Source of the DNA: Calamus simplicifolius
Taxonomy: Eukaryota > Streptophyta > Magnoliopsida > Arecales > Arecaceae
Assembly (NCBI GenBank): GCA_900491605.1
Contig: UESW01003904.1
Location: 421,312 to 485,311 of the forward strand
Length of the DNA: 64,000 nt
Reading direction: 5' to 3'
Of the stretch, positions 44,411-55,137 are shown piece after piece. The notes beneath the pieces were generated by a model. That model saw nothing but the letters and a program-made list of their open reading frames with translations, had not been told where the DNA came from and did not search any database. Positions within the stretch are counted from its first letter, which is position 1; each line of letters begins with the position of its first letter. Position numbers and translations under genes: made by a program.

Positions 44411-45519
44411 CCTTTTGATCGCAGGACCGTTGAGAGCCTTTTGAAAGGTCAATTTTGACGGTTTTCTATAATGCATTCAGACACTAATGAAAAGAAACTT
44501 TTTCTCAAAGTGTAGTGTACTTAGCTTTTTTTGTAGCTATTTGCCTTTGCGTCATGTTTGGTGTCGAGCTGTCCTCGGGCTTGAGTGCCGATGGTACATC
44601 GGGCTTTGAGTGCCGACTGGAGTCGGGCTTGAGTGCCGATGGTACATCGAGTTTTTTTGGATCTAGTGGTACACCGGTCTTCGGTACCGATGGTACATCG
44701 GCTTTGAGTGCCGACCGAAGTCGGGCTTGAGTGCCGAGGGGCTGAGGTGTCTGCCAGAAGAGAGGAGACGGGGCCGAGCGCCGTGGGAGCTTGGTACCGA
44801 GGCCGTACGAGGCCGAGGAGAAAAGCCAAGGCCGAGGGAACAGGTTGAGGCCGAGCATGAGCTGAGGCCGAGCATGAGCTGAGGCCAAGGGGAACTTGGT
44901 GCCGAGGCCGAGGGGAACCTGGTGCCAAGGCCGAGGCCGTACGAAGCCGAGGGGATCTCGGCAACTTGCATGGCCTAGGGGGGCTCGGCAGCTTCCTGAG
45001 GAGATTGGGAGCAGCCGCGGGGCTCTATGACGTGGCAGTCGGGTTGAGGGTCTGCCCTTTCATGTCAACTTCAACTGTGAGCTGGGGAGTTGGCCTCTCC
45101 CAGCTGTGAGTTATCTTGGGGCTTCTTGATGGCTAAAAGTAACCAGCAATATATTGCAAGTGTATAATTTAAACAAAGGTATTACCCGATTGGCCGTTGG
45201 CAGCTGATACAGAGTTGAAGCCGTTGAGGCTGAAATGAAGCCGTTGAGGCTGTGACGTAGCCACTGAGGCAAATTTGAGGCCGTCGAGAGCCTTTTGAAC
45301 CCCGGAGGGTGACCCGAGAGTCGCTGGATGGGACCATACTCGGGAGCCTTTAACCCCGGAGGGTGACTTGAGAGTTGAGAGTCGTCAGGTGCCTTTTAAC
45401 CACGGAGGGTAACCTGAGGGTGCTTGGACCAGGCTCAAGTGCCTTTTTCTTTGCACCAACAATCTTTGCTGCCGAGTTAGAGTCAGTCTTTGGCCTTTAG
45501 TTCCGAGCTAGCCTTGGGC

Positions 45520-45870
45520 TTCAGTGTCGATGGTACATCAGGCTTTTGGATCTGATGGTACACTAATCTTCAATGCCGATGGTACATCGGGCTTTCTAGA
45601 TCTGGTGGTACATTGGTCTTCGGTGCTGATGGTACATCGGGCTTTTAGTGCCGACCGGAGTAAGGCTTTTTGGATCCGATGGTAGACCGGTCTTCGATGC
45701 CGATGGTACATTGGGCTTTTGGGATCCGATGGTACACCGGTCTTCGGTGCTGATGGTACATCAGCTTTTTGGATCTAGTGGTACACCGGTCTTCGTGCTG
45801 ATGGTACATCAAGATTTTTGGATCCGGTGGTACACCGGTCTTGGTGCCGATAGTACATCAGGCTTTGAGA
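45520..45870. repeat. GATGGTACATCGGGC array in LARD-B interior
   Basis: Alternating GGATCCGATGGTACACCGG and TCTTCGGTGCCGATGGTACA words form about seven imperfect units of ~50 bp. It is another private array of this copy. Confidence 0.82.
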
Positions 45871-46213
45871 CGCTAATGCGAGGTTGTTCTTGAATGTTGA
45901 AGCAGAGTCAGTCTCCCCTGCATGACATTTTTAAGTATCAATGAAAGAAATACTGTCTTAAGTGCAACGTACTTAGCTCTTGCAGCGCCCTGTTTTCCTT
46001 CTGCAGACTTAAGCACTTCCGCCCGCTGGTGGTCAACCCCCCAGGGAATCAAGTTGGTTGGAAGTGGAGGTACCGCTGCCCTTACTTGGGTCTTCTTCTG
46101 CATTGCCGTCTGTAGGAGAGAAGGCTGCTTGGGCAGCGAGTGGTGGCTCTCTGAGCTTTATGTTGCGATGAGCTTGATGACGGTGGACCTCTTGTTGGGG
46201 AGATTCCCGGCAG

Positions 46214-46372
46214 GATGAAGAATGGTTGGCCTGAGTAGTGGCCAAAGAGCGAGTGGAAGCTTTTGCTCGCTGTTGCGTGGTCATGAGATGTTGCTCCAAA
46301 GCTTTTGCTCAGCTTGTTGAAGGTGCCCCCAGCATAATTGGTGAAAGCTTCCTGGATTCTTGCCATCACCAT
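46214..46372 (-). CDS. Short gag-like remnant frame in LARD-B
   Basis: On the minus strand from ATG at 46372: MVMARIQEAFTNYAGG, the counterpart of LARD-A 4916. It continues NKLSKSFGATSHDHATASKS. It lies about 80 bp inside the PBS-like site. The frame drifts downstream relative to LARD-A, so at least one copy carries indels. Confidence 0.35.
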
Positions 46373-46435
46373 CTTCACGATCCACCATTTTGATAAAAAA
46401 AGGGATGAGGATCTGCAAACCAGCATCGCTGACCC

Positions 46436-46453
46436 CCCTTCATGGCGCCAATC
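46436..46453 (-). promoter_or_regulatory. LARD-B primer-binding-like site
   Basis: Minus-strand GATTGGCGCCATGAAGGG directly after the 5' LTR end GGCATCAACA. Confidence 0.6.
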
Positions 46454-47384
46454 TGTTGATGCCATATCACCGCCCTCGAGCATCGGCGAGCATTCGGTTG
46501 CCTCCTCCAGTGAGCCCGGGATCCTTCGCGAGCTTCTTGCACATGTGGGCATGCAAACAAGTCCCGGGGGCTGGAGATTCCAGCGGGGACCCTCCGACGC
46601 TCAAGTCAGTGCTCTGGGCAACAGCCGTGAGCTTGAGGAAGCTCGAAAGAGAGAAGAAGAGAGAGCTTAGAGCCGTGCTCTCTGTGAGCAAGAATGAGCG
46701 TTTAGGAGTGTAATGAGTTCGTTTCATGGAGTTGAGTTACCTGGTCAGGGGTCTCTCTTACCCATTTTATAGACGCTTAGAGTCTGTGGGGCCTGGGGCA
46801 TGATCACTTGTCAGAGCATTTATGATGGCAGCAATGGCAGGGCTTGCTTCCATATGACGTGTCAGGCTGCAGGCCGTGTCCGTTAGAGTAGGTGGCTTCA
46901 GCTGGTTGGCAGATGTTGTTTTGGTTTGGACAGCAGTCGCAGACTATTGTAGGGAGTGGCCGATCGTTACGGCGATTCCCAGACGTGCCCCCCACGTACC
47001 TTTTTGGTTGTCAGTGTGCTTGCATGGAACTATTCATGGTCGAGGGGAAGAGCCGAGGCCGAGGGGAGCTCGATGCTGGGAGCTGAGGCCGAGACTGTGC
47101 GAGGCCGAGGGGGCAGCGGAGTGCCGAAGCAGTGCAAGGCCGAGGAGGCAGCCGAGTGTAGAGGGGAGCTCGGTGCTGGGAGTTGATGCTCGAGGCCGAG
47201 GCCGAGGCCGAAGCTCGAGGCCAAGGGGGTCTCAGGTCCGAAGCCGAGGGCGAGGGGTCCCGGAGACCGAAGGGACCTGGAGGCCGAGGAAACCTCAGAG
47301 GCCGAAGTCACCCTTCGCGACCGAGACGGGGCTCCGTCAGTTTCCTTCACGGTTTACTCTAACGGTGTTGGATCAGCCACACCA
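46454..47384 (-). repeat. LARD-B 5' LTR (931 bp)
   Basis: Partner of 32585-33640, shorter mainly in the GAGGCCGAGGGG array (47040-47300) and around 46930-47000. Minus-strand TATA TCTATAAAATGGG at about 46761-46773. Confidence 0.88.
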
Positions 47385-47389
47385 GAGAG

Positions 47390-47419
47390 ATTAGATTGAA
47401 TTGCCAAAGGGTGAATTGA
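47390..47419 (+). pseudogene. Peroxidase last ten codons, severed by LARD-B
   Basis: Reading on from GE at 32584 the sequence gives I-R-L-N-C-Q-R-V-N and TGA (47417-47419), the normal C-terminus of the family including the last disulphide Cys. This fixes the insertion point and the identity of both flanks. Confidence 0.92.
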
Positions 47420-47954
47420 TGTTGATGATGATAATTTATTTGTTTATTTTTTTCCACAGTACGTATATCCTGGAAATTAAGTAATTCAACGGGTTAAGAA
47501 CTAGATGTGAAGCGTGATAGCTAGTCCCAGGTTGTTGTGTTTATTGACGTCCGTGTTCAAAATAAAGAGATTTTGGCAGTAATAGCACTCTTCACGGTAA
47601 CAGCACTTTCACGTCAAAACGGTCCAACATTGCCATTCTTTAATACTTTCTGACGAGGGTGTGCAATAAAACCTACTGAACCGCGAAATCGAACCAACTA
47701 AGGTCCCGGTTAATTTGAGTTTTTTTTCCTTTTAATTTGTTTTCAGTCTAAAAGTTTCTGAAACAGTTTAAATTTTTTAAAAATATTATAAATCAAACCA
47801 AATCATATATATACACACACATACATACACACATGTATATACATGTGAAGATAGACTTATTGTTGTTATTATAAACTTAGCTACGTTTGAATGTAGCTTA
47901 TATTTATCATTGAATATAGTCAAGTTTAAATTTAATTATCTTTTTTATTATTAG
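47420..47954 (+). other. Peroxidase 3' flank
   Basis: AT-rich with no gene. A CACACACATACATACACACATG stretch near 47813-47836 is a degenerate CA/TA microsatellite. Confidence 0.6.
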
Positions 47955-48059
47955 TGATGGGGCCATGCCCATGAGCAGCAGTTTGTTCCTGAACGACCTT
48001 TTCAAATCAAAAAATCAAACGCAATATTTTTTACCAATATTTTTCTACCCGGCTCGTCT

Positions 48060-48462
48060 TCAAGCAGCGGCCCCCAGTCGGCTTCAGCCTTCAGTCGGCC
48101 TCGGCCCCATCGGCCTCGGCACCCAGTCGGCCTCGGCCCCCAGTCGGCCTCAGCACCCAATCGGCCTCGGCCCCCGGCCTCGGCCCTCAGTCGGCTTCGG
48201 CCTCCAGTCGGCCTCGGCACCTGGCCTCAGCCTCCAGTCGGCCTCGGCACCTAGTCGGCTTCGGCGTCTAGTCGGCCTTGGCCCCGGCCTCGGCCCCAGT
48301 CAGCCTCAGCACCCGGCCTCGGCCTCCAGTCGGCCTCGGCACCCAGTCGGCTTCGGCCTCCAGTCGGCCTCGGCCTCTAGTTAGCCTTGGCCCCCGTCCT
48401 CGACACCTAGGCGGCCTCGGCACCCAATCGGCCTCGGCCTCCAGTCGGCCTCAGCCCCAGTC
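48060..48462. repeat. CAGTCGGCCTCGGCACC minisatellite in LARD-C 5' LTR
   Basis: Units of about 18 bp with 9-bp sub-periodicity. They are interrupted at CAGTC by gypsy-2 and resume at 55138 (CAGTCGGCCTCGG...) for about 90 bp. Confidence 0.9.
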
Positions 48463-49729
48463 TGGTGCGGGCACCAGGATCAAGCAGAGGATTCTTAACC
48501 CTCTATGGATATCTGATTAGTTATGATTCAAGTCTTGAGCTGGGAAATAAAGTTTAGTTTATTTTAAGTCTCGTCCAGTTCATTTTATTCTAAATTGAGT
48601 CCTATCCAGTTTAATTTATTTTAATGTGACTCATGTAGTAAGTTCATTAGCTTACAAGAGGAGACATCAGTATTGGAGCAAAGACAAGGCCATCACAGTC
48701 AGACAGAGCAGCTACTAAATTCAAGTTGGTGCCACACCTACTTCAAGCAGCCCACATGCCACTAGCAGAGCAAGCAACCTTTTCGATCTGGATGATCATT
48801 TTCCTCATCTGGATGCCACATATTTCATGCCCTGCCGCTGATTGCATCTAGAAGATCACCTTCCTCATCTGGACGCTGCAGATTTCATGCCAAATTAAGC
48901 TGCCGCTGATTGCATCTTAATCATATCTAGAAGATCACCTGCCTTATCTGAACGCCACAGATTTAATGCCGAATCCAGCTGCCGCTGATTGCATCTAGAA
49001 GATCACCTTCCTCATCTGGACGCTGCAAATTTCATGCCAAATTTGATTAGGGCATCTTTTTTTTTTCTCTCTTTCCATATCTGTATTTTCTTACTCTATA
49101 AAAGAGACCCTCTTGTATAAATGATGTATCTTTTATTATTAATTAATCAATCCAAGTTTTGAGTTATTGTGATTTTTGTTAATTGGTTCTCTGGTTCTCT
49201 TGTTTCCCTCCTCCTGCGCGTGCCAACATCCCAACTCTCCAGGAGAAACCTTGGCCGCCCTCTCCTTTTCTCTACTCCTTCCTTGTCTCTTTGCCTCTAT
49301 TCTAAATTTTCTCTATTATTCTTTAACCCTTGTATGGTGATCTTGCAGATCCCTCGGTAGCCACGAATCCAGAATTCAAGGTTATCGTCATCCAGGTCAG
49401 CGGATACTTGGCCGCAGATCGTGGCCTCAAGGCTTGGTCATCTAGGACGCATCTGCCAGGCAGAGCAATCCCTTCAACACTTTGATCTTCCCCCTTTTGC
49501 CAGGTACACCCTTCTAATCTACTAGTAACTTTATTGTAGGAGAGCAAGCCCTACCGGGGCTTCTTAGCCTCGGCGGTCCTTCTTCTTTATTTTTTTAGGA
49601 ACTATTTCGCATGCATATTTACTGTGAATTTTTCTGAATCCCTCTTAGGCTATTACTTTGGGAGAATAATCAACTGCAATCATTAATCATTAAAAAAAAA
49701 TTACTTGCATGCGAATCGGTCCTGCATCA
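48463..49729 (+). repeat. Gypsy-2 5' LTR (1267 bp)
   Basis: It contains tandem ~68-bp units with GCCGCTGATTGCATCTAGAA and GATCACCTTCCTCATCTGGA (about 48800-49040). A TATA-like CTATAAAAGAGACC lies at about 49096. It carries ~200 bp (about 48550-48800) that the 3' LTR lacks. Confidence 0.92.
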
Positions 49730-49730
49730 G

Positions 49731-49748
49731 TTTGGTATCAGAGCATAG
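49731..49748 (+). promoter_or_regulatory. Gypsy-2 primer-binding site
   Basis: TTTGGTATCAGAGCATAG next to the LTR, initiator tRNA-Met type. Confidence 0.8.
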
Positions 49749-50490
49749 TTAGGGCTTAATTTTAATTCATGTTATTATCAGTATATCATCTGTTAATTAA
49801 ATTGTTTCTACCTGCATACACATCAAAAAATTACAAAATTTATTTCTCTAGATTTATTATAATTTAAAGTATTTTTTATTATTTTTGAGAATTTAATTCG
49901 ATCTATGAAAAAAAAAATTCTGAGATTTATTGCTATTTACAGATTTCTGAATTAGGGTTTGTGTTTTACATGTCATTCATTTGCATTAAATTACTCTTAA
50001 GGGGTTTCATTGATATCAGATAAGGGAGGGATTTAGACCCTTCCTTGGCCCAAAACAACCACCTATGCATTCCGATCCAAGCCTCTAATCTAAAACTGAG
50101 TAGCAACTTAATTGACATTTGTCCTAAAGGGCTAGGGACACCAACAGTCGGTTAGTGTATTGGAGGAGACTAGTACAAATCAATCTGGCGTGTGCTCTGA
50201 AATTGGTGTCTAGAATGGAGGTCAAATGTCAAATGAAAGCGGAGTGTTGGGGTTATTCTAATTAGGCACCTGCAATTTGCGGGACGAGCCTCCCCCCTTC
50301 TACCTGTCCTAACTGGCCAATTGAAGAGTTACTGTTAGATTGGCTTGCATTAAGCCAAATCCTTTACTCTGGATGACTAAGTCTAGCATACCATAGTCCG
50401 AGTCAGTCTGAGTCTTGTATGCTTGATTGTGCTTGCATGTGCACTAGATCAGGAGCATCTTTTTGCCCGTCACCACCTCCATTACAGGCT
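49749..50490 (+). other. Gypsy-2 leader
   Basis: Non-coding stretch between PBS and gag. No gene or array is seen. Confidence 0.7.
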
Positions 50491-50496
50491 GAACCC

Positions 50497-51767
50497 ATGG
50501 CTAACCAAAGCATTGATGATCACTTAAGGATCATCACTGAACAACTAGCCCAAATGAACCAAGACATCAAGCAATCTGAGGCTAGATTAGGGTCCAGGTT
50601 CGATCAAGTCGAAACTAAGTTGGGCATCCTAGAAGAAGCCCGTGAGCCTCACACTGAGTCTGATCATGAGACCCCATCTCATTCTAGGAGAGCCAACAGC
50701 CTGACCTCTACATATGGCCAAACCCTAGGAGACCAGGCAGTAGACCAAGAAGAAAGAGCCCTTAGAAGTGTCAGACTTGAAGCACCTACTTTTAATGGCT
50801 CTATGGACCCTAAGGACTACCTAGATTGGGAGGAAGGGATGGACCAGTACTTTGACTGGTATGACATGTCTGAAGAGTAAGTTTAAGTTTGCCAAGCTCA
50901 AGTTAGTACATGGGCTAGGTTATACTGGGCCACTCTAGAGCGAAGGCAATTATTAGAGGGAAGAGACCCCATAGTCACCTGGCACGCCATGAAGGCTAGA
51001 CTTAGGTCCAATTATGTCCCCACATCGTATGAATAGAGCCTATTGGACCAGTGGTAGGGATTAATTTAGGGTAGTAAAACTATGAATGAATACATTGCTA
51101 CATTCCAAGAGTATACCATGAGGTGTAATATCGTTCAGTCTGAGGAAGTCACCCTATCCAAGTTTAGGTATGGCCTGAGAGCAGATATTCAAAGAGAACT
51201 CTACCTAAGAAGGGTACACAATTTAGAAGAAGCTTACCAAGTTGCTAGGGATTATGAACATTTTCAGAGAGGGCCACCCTATCGTAGATCAGAGGCTACC
51301 AAGAGCCCTAGCCCATATCCAGGATCTAGCCAGGCCTATCCTAGTCGTCCCAGACCTACCCAATACTCAGACCCCTGTCAAACTTTCCCAAGTCGACCCA
51401 ACACTAGGCGACCCAGTACAAGCCGAACTGAGTTGAGTCGACCCCAGAATAGTACCCCTATACCCCAGAGAAAGGATAAGGGCAAATCTGTAGAGGTCCA
51501 AAGAAATTCCAACCACAGATCAAATGCTTTAGATGCAACAAACCAGGACATATGATCAGCCAGTGTCCAGTCAGATCCCTTCATATAGATGAGTTACCTG
51601 AGACTGAATCCGAGTCCCTAGTTGAGCTTGAGGGAGAGGTCTATGAGGCTGATACCCATCTGATAGATGAGTACGATGGAGAGGTGGAAACATTTGAGTC
51701 TGAAGACCTACTAGGAGTGGTTAGATGTACCTTGACCCAAACTCAAACTAAGGACCAGGAAGATTAG
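50497..51767 (+). pseudogene. Gypsy-2 gag
   Basis: Start at ATG 50497 (MANQSIDDHLRIITEQLAQM). Gag core RLEAPTFNGSMDPKDYLDWE (about 50772-50830), then stops, then YIATFQEYTMRCN and RYGLRADIQRELYLR. A zinc knuckle CFRCNKPGHMISQC at about 51527-51567 is in a frame shifted by one. Stops at 51034, 51055 and 51067 are TAG in one frame at places where Q is usual. An acidic linker (51590-51765) leads to the protease. Confidence 0.87.
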
Positions 51768-51812
51768 CGTAGGACTAACATCCTATAGACTTTTGTTAAG
51801 ATAGGGGATAAG

Positions 51813-53282
51813 GTGCTCAAGATCATAGTGGATAGCGGGAGTTGTGTCAATGCCGTCTCTACCAATACAGTTAAGTCATTAGGATTGACCACAGTTTCTC
51901 ATCCTAGTCCCCATAAGGTCTCGTGGGTAGATTCCACCTCTATCCCAATCAAGTTCAGATGCCAAATACTAATCAAATCACAAAATTATGAGGAAAAGGT
52001 CTGGTGCGATGTAATTCCTATGGGTGTTAGTAGTATTATATTAGGTCGACCTTGGCTTTACAATCACGATGCCACCTTGTTTGGTCGATCCAACATCTGC
52101 TCTTTTAAACACAATGGGAACAAGTATGTGATACATCCAACTCCACCTAGGGACCCAATCAAGAAAGGATCTAGCAACCTTAAGGATAGCAAGCCAAGAG
52201 TTAATCTAATTAAAGCTAAGGAATTAGAAAAGGACATCACTGAGGGTAATCCTGTTTGGATTTTGACCACTAAAGAGATTTATGAATCAGTCCAAAAGGA
52301 ACAACCCCCAGAAGTGATTGAGATCCTAGAGGAGTTTAAGGATGTCTTCCCTGAAGAATTGCCTGATCAGTTACCACCCCTGAGAAATATCCAACATGCC
52401 ATTGACCTGATCCCAGGATCCACCCTCCCAAACCTTTTCCATTATAGGATGAACCCCACTGAGCATCAAGAACTACAAAAACAGGTGGAAGAATTACTTA
52501 GGAAAGGTTTCATTAGGGAGAGCTTAAGTCCTTGTGCAGTTCCTACACTATTAACCCCTAAGAAGGATAGTACCTGGAGAATGTGCATGGACAGTAAGGC
52601 CATCAACAAAATCACTATCAAGTATAGGTTCCCTATCCCCAGACTAGATGACATGTTGGATATGATGGCGGGTGCCACTATCTTTTCCAAAATAGACCTT
52701 AAGAGTGGCTACTATCAGGTTAGAATTAGACCAGGGGATGAGTGGAAGACTGCATTTAAGACTAGAGATGGTCTGTTTGAGTGGGTTGTGATACCTTTTG
52801 GGCTGTCAAATGCACCTAGCATATTCATGAGAATCATGACCCAGGTCCTAAAAGAGTACACGGAAAAATTCCTAGTGGTCTATTTTGATGATATATTAAT
52901 TTATAGCAAGACCAAAAAGGGCCATCTTAACCATCTCAGATTAATATGTCAGACCCTTAGAGAGAATAGCCTATATGCAAACCTTAAGAAGTGTGATTTC
53001 ATAATGCATAGGGTTATCTTTCTAGGTTTTGTGGTAACCCCAGAAGGTGTTTCAGCAAATCCTGAAAAGGTTAGGTCGGTCGTAGAGTGGCCGGTACCCA
53101 TGAACGTCCACGATGTCCACAGCTTCCATGGCCTACCTAAGACCATTGTTTCTGATAGGGATGTTAGGTTCACCAGCTACTTTTGGAAAATGCTATGGCA
53201 TCTGTTAAGGACCAAACTTAATTTTTCCACAGCCTTTCACCCCCAAACGGATGGGCAAACTGAAGTGGGAACCGTAGTCTAG
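51813..53282 (+). CDS. Gypsy-2 protease-RT-integrase fusion frame (489 codons, internally deleted)
   Basis: Protease VDSGSCVNAVS at residue 6. RT with PIPRLDDMLDMMAGATIFSK, IPFGLSNAPSIFM and the active-site YFDD at 357. Connection/thumb start FLGFVVTPEGV. At about residues 438-440 (CATGGCCT, 53127-53134) the RT sequence SFHGL runs straight into PKTIVSDRDVRFTSYFWKML of the integrase core (second D at 448). RNase H, the integrase zinc domain and the first catalytic D are missing, yet the frame stays open. It ends at a TAG (53280-53282) after the TDGQTEV block. A deletion product with no expected enzymatic integrase. Confidence 0.87.
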   Translation: MLKIIVDSGSCVNAVSTNTVKSLGLTTVSHPSPHKVSWVDSTSIPIKFRCQILIKSQNYEEKVWCDVIPMGVSSIILGRPWLYNHDATLFGRSNICSFKHNGNKYVIHPTPPRDPIKKGSSNLKDSKPRVNLIKAKELEKDITEGNPVWILTTKEIYESVQKEQPPEVIEILEEFKDVFPEELPDQLPPLRNIQHAIDLIPGSTLPNLFHYRMNPTEHQELQKQVEELLRKGFIRESLSPCAVPTLLTPKKDSTWRMCMDSKAINKITIKYRFPIPRLDDMLDMMAGATIFSKIDLKSGYYQVRIRPGDEWKTAFKTRDGLFEWVVIPFGLSNAPSIFMRIMTQVLKEYTEKFLVVYFDDILIYSKTKKGHLNHLRLICQTLRENSLYANLKKCDFIMHRVIFLGFVVTPEGVSANPEKVRSVVEWPVPMNVHDVHSFHGLPKTIVSDRDVRFTSYFWKMLWHLLRTKLNFSTAFHPQTDGQTEVGTVV

Positions 53283-54072
53283 GAAACCTTCTTAGGTGCC
53301 TTGTAGGCGAACACCTAGGGACGTGGGATTTATTACTACCTCGTGCAGAGTTCGCCTACAATAGCTCAGTGAACAGGTCCATGGGTACAAGCCTAATCGT
53401 CCACTTGATCTAATTCCTTTACCCCTCCACACATGAGTCTCAGAGTCCGCACAAGCATTTGCACAACATATCAAAGACTTACATAAGGACATTAGCCAGA
53501 AAATAAATCTAAGTAATGAAACTTATAAAAGACTGGCTAACTTCCAAAGAAGAGCCAAAGAGTTCGATGTAGGGGATTATGTCATGGTTAGGCTTAGGCC
53601 TGAACGGTTCCCACCAGATACCATTAAGAAACTTCATGCTCGCGGAGCTGGTCCCTTTAAAATAATAAAAAGGTAGGACCCAATGCCTATGTGCTAGATC
53701 TGCCCTCGGATTGGGGCATTAGCTCTACCTTCAATATTGCAGACCTAGTAAAATATAGGGAACCGGTAGCGATTCCTAGTGAGTACATTGGACCTAACCC
53801 TCCTTTCATGAGAGAACCTACCCAAGAGTGTCCACCACCAATTTTACCTGAGCGAGGAGAGCGGATCGAGCGTATCCTAGATGATCAAGACATTACGATC
53901 CAGAACCGCGGTTATCAACGCTACCTGGTCCGATGGTAGGGTCGCCCAAATCTGACGATTCATGGATTACTTGAGAGGACTTGCAACACTTCGACCCAGA
54001 CCTACTAGAAAGATACCATAGCCAGAATGACCCATACTCGATGGGGTCGAGTTCTTCCCATCCTGGGAGAAT
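53283..54072 (+). pseudogene. Gypsy-2 integrase C-terminus and chromodomain-like tail
   Basis: GEHLGTWDLLLPRAEFAYNS, AKEFDVGDYVMVRLRPERFP, KLHARGAGPFKI (GPF block) and PNAYVLDLPSDWGISSTFNI (53680-53745). Then RILDDQDITIQNRGYQRYLV ending in RW and a TAG, followed by SDDSWI- and DLLERYHSQND-type remnants. A purine tract is not obvious before the 3' LTR. Confidence 0.82.
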
Positions 54073-55137
54073 TGATGCGGGCACCAGGATCAAGCAGAGG
54101 ATTCTTAACCCTCTGTGGATATCTGATTAGTTATGATTCAAGTCTTGAGTTGGAAAATCCAGCTACCGCTGATTGCATCTAGAAGATCACCTTCCTCATC
54201 TGGACGCTGCAGATTTTATGCCAAATCCAACTACCGCTAATTGCATCTAGAAGATCACCTTCCTCATCTGGACGCTGCAGATTTCATGCCAAATTAAGCT
54301 GCCGCTGATTGCATCTCAATCATATCTAGAAGATCACCTGCCTCATCTGGACGCCATAGATTTCATGCCGAATCCGGCTGCCGCTGATTACATCTAGAAG
54401 ATCACCTTCCTCATCTGGACGCTGCAAATTTCATGCCAAATTTGATTAGGGCATCTTTTTTTCTCTCTTTCCATATCTGTATTTTCTTGGGCCCTGAGTC
54501 TCTTACTTTATAAAAGAGACCTCTTGTATGAATGATGTATCTTTTATTATTAATCAATCAATCCAAGTTTTGAGTTATTATGATTTTTGTTAATTGGTTC
54601 TCTGGTGCTCTCGTTTCCCTCCTCCTGTGCGTGCCAACATCCCAACTCTGCAGGAGAAACCTTGGCCGCCCTCTCCTTTTCTCTACTCCTTCCTTGTCTC
54701 TTTGCCTCTATTCTAAATTTCTCTATTATTCTTTAACCATTGTATGGTTATCTTGCAGATCCCTCAGTAGCCACGAATCCAGGATTCAAGGTGATCATCA
54801 TCCAGGTCAGCGGATACTTGGCCGCAGATCCATGGGCTCAAGGCTTGGTTATCTAGGGCGCATCCGCCAGGTAGAGCAACCCCTTCAACACTTTGATCTT
54901 CCCCCTCTTGCCAGGTACACCCCTCTAATCTAGTAGTAACTTTATTGTAGGAGAGCAAACCCTACCAGGGCTTCTTAGCCTCAGCGGTCCTTCTTTTTTT
55001 TTTTTAGGAACTGTTTCGCATGCGGATTTACTATGAATTTTTTTGAATCCCTCTTAGGCTATTACTTTGGAAGAATAATCAACTACAATCATTAATCATT
55101 AAAAAAAATTACTTGCATGCGAATCGATCCTACATCA
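54073..55137 (+). repeat. Gypsy-2 3' LTR (1065 bp)
   Basis: Matches the 5' LTR except for loss of about 200 bp after GATTCAAGTCTTGAG and extra 68-bp units (54160-54430). Confidence 0.92.

Larger units (their letters stand above)
44416..46435 (-). other. LARD-B interior, 5' part
   Basis: Tandem and dispersed motifs only. There are GAGTGCCGATGGTACATCGGGCTT-like units at 44570-44735 and 45520-45870, GAGGCCGAG words at 44790-44990, and GTGACCCGAGAGTC blocks at 45290-45430 that match the LARD-A 47-bp module in reverse. The block 45890-46300 matches LARD-A 5040-5400 reversed. Confidence 0.75.
32585..47384 (-). mobile_element. LARD-B: non-autonomous LTR element in peroxidase exon 3, carrying gypsy-1
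   Basis: Minus-strand element. Its 5' LTR is 46454-47384 and its 3' LTR 32585-33640; read on the plus strand both begin TGTTGATGCC. Flanks GGGAG (32580-32584) and GAGAG (47385-47389) are a target duplication with one change. Removing the element gives a continuous peroxidase C-terminus. PBS-like GATTGGCGCCATGAAGGG and the purine tract are in the LARD-A positions. Without gypsy-1 it is about 4.94 kb, with an interior of about 2.95 kb lacking enzyme domains. Confidence 0.9.
11089..47419 (+). pseudogene. Class III peroxidase gene, split over 36 kb by five or more insertions
   Basis: Five coding pieces on the plus strand add up to one secretory class III peroxidase (haem enzyme of the apoplast or vacuole that oxidises phenolics with H2O2): 11089-11218, 13947-14040, 26481-26670, 32071-32584, 47390-47419. 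Landmarks in order are a leucine/serine-rich signal peptide, GQLSPTFYSSTCPRLES, the distal-haem block LRLFFHDCF, GCDASVLLDD, VSCADILALAAR, the proximal-haem block ALSGAHSIG, and the C-terminal NC of the last disulphide. The gene is interrupted by a hAT element, a LINE, copia-1, copia-2 and LARD-B. It also carries frameshifts in exon 1, exon 2 and exon 3 and has lost the intron 2 donor. It cannot make the enzyme. Confidence 0.9.
48463..55137 (+). mobile_element. Gypsy-2: Ty3-gypsy element (6675 bp) inside the LARD-C LTR
   Basis: LTRs 48463-49729 and 54073-55137 (TGRTGCGGG...CATCA) are flanked by CAGTC (48458-48462, 55138-55142). PBS TTTGGTATCAGAGCATAG follows the 5' LTR. It has gag, protease, RT and the integrase end, but RNase H and the integrase N-terminus are deleted. 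A chromodomain-like tail (YQRYLVRW) suggests a chromovirus. Several TAG stops. Confidence 0.92.
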
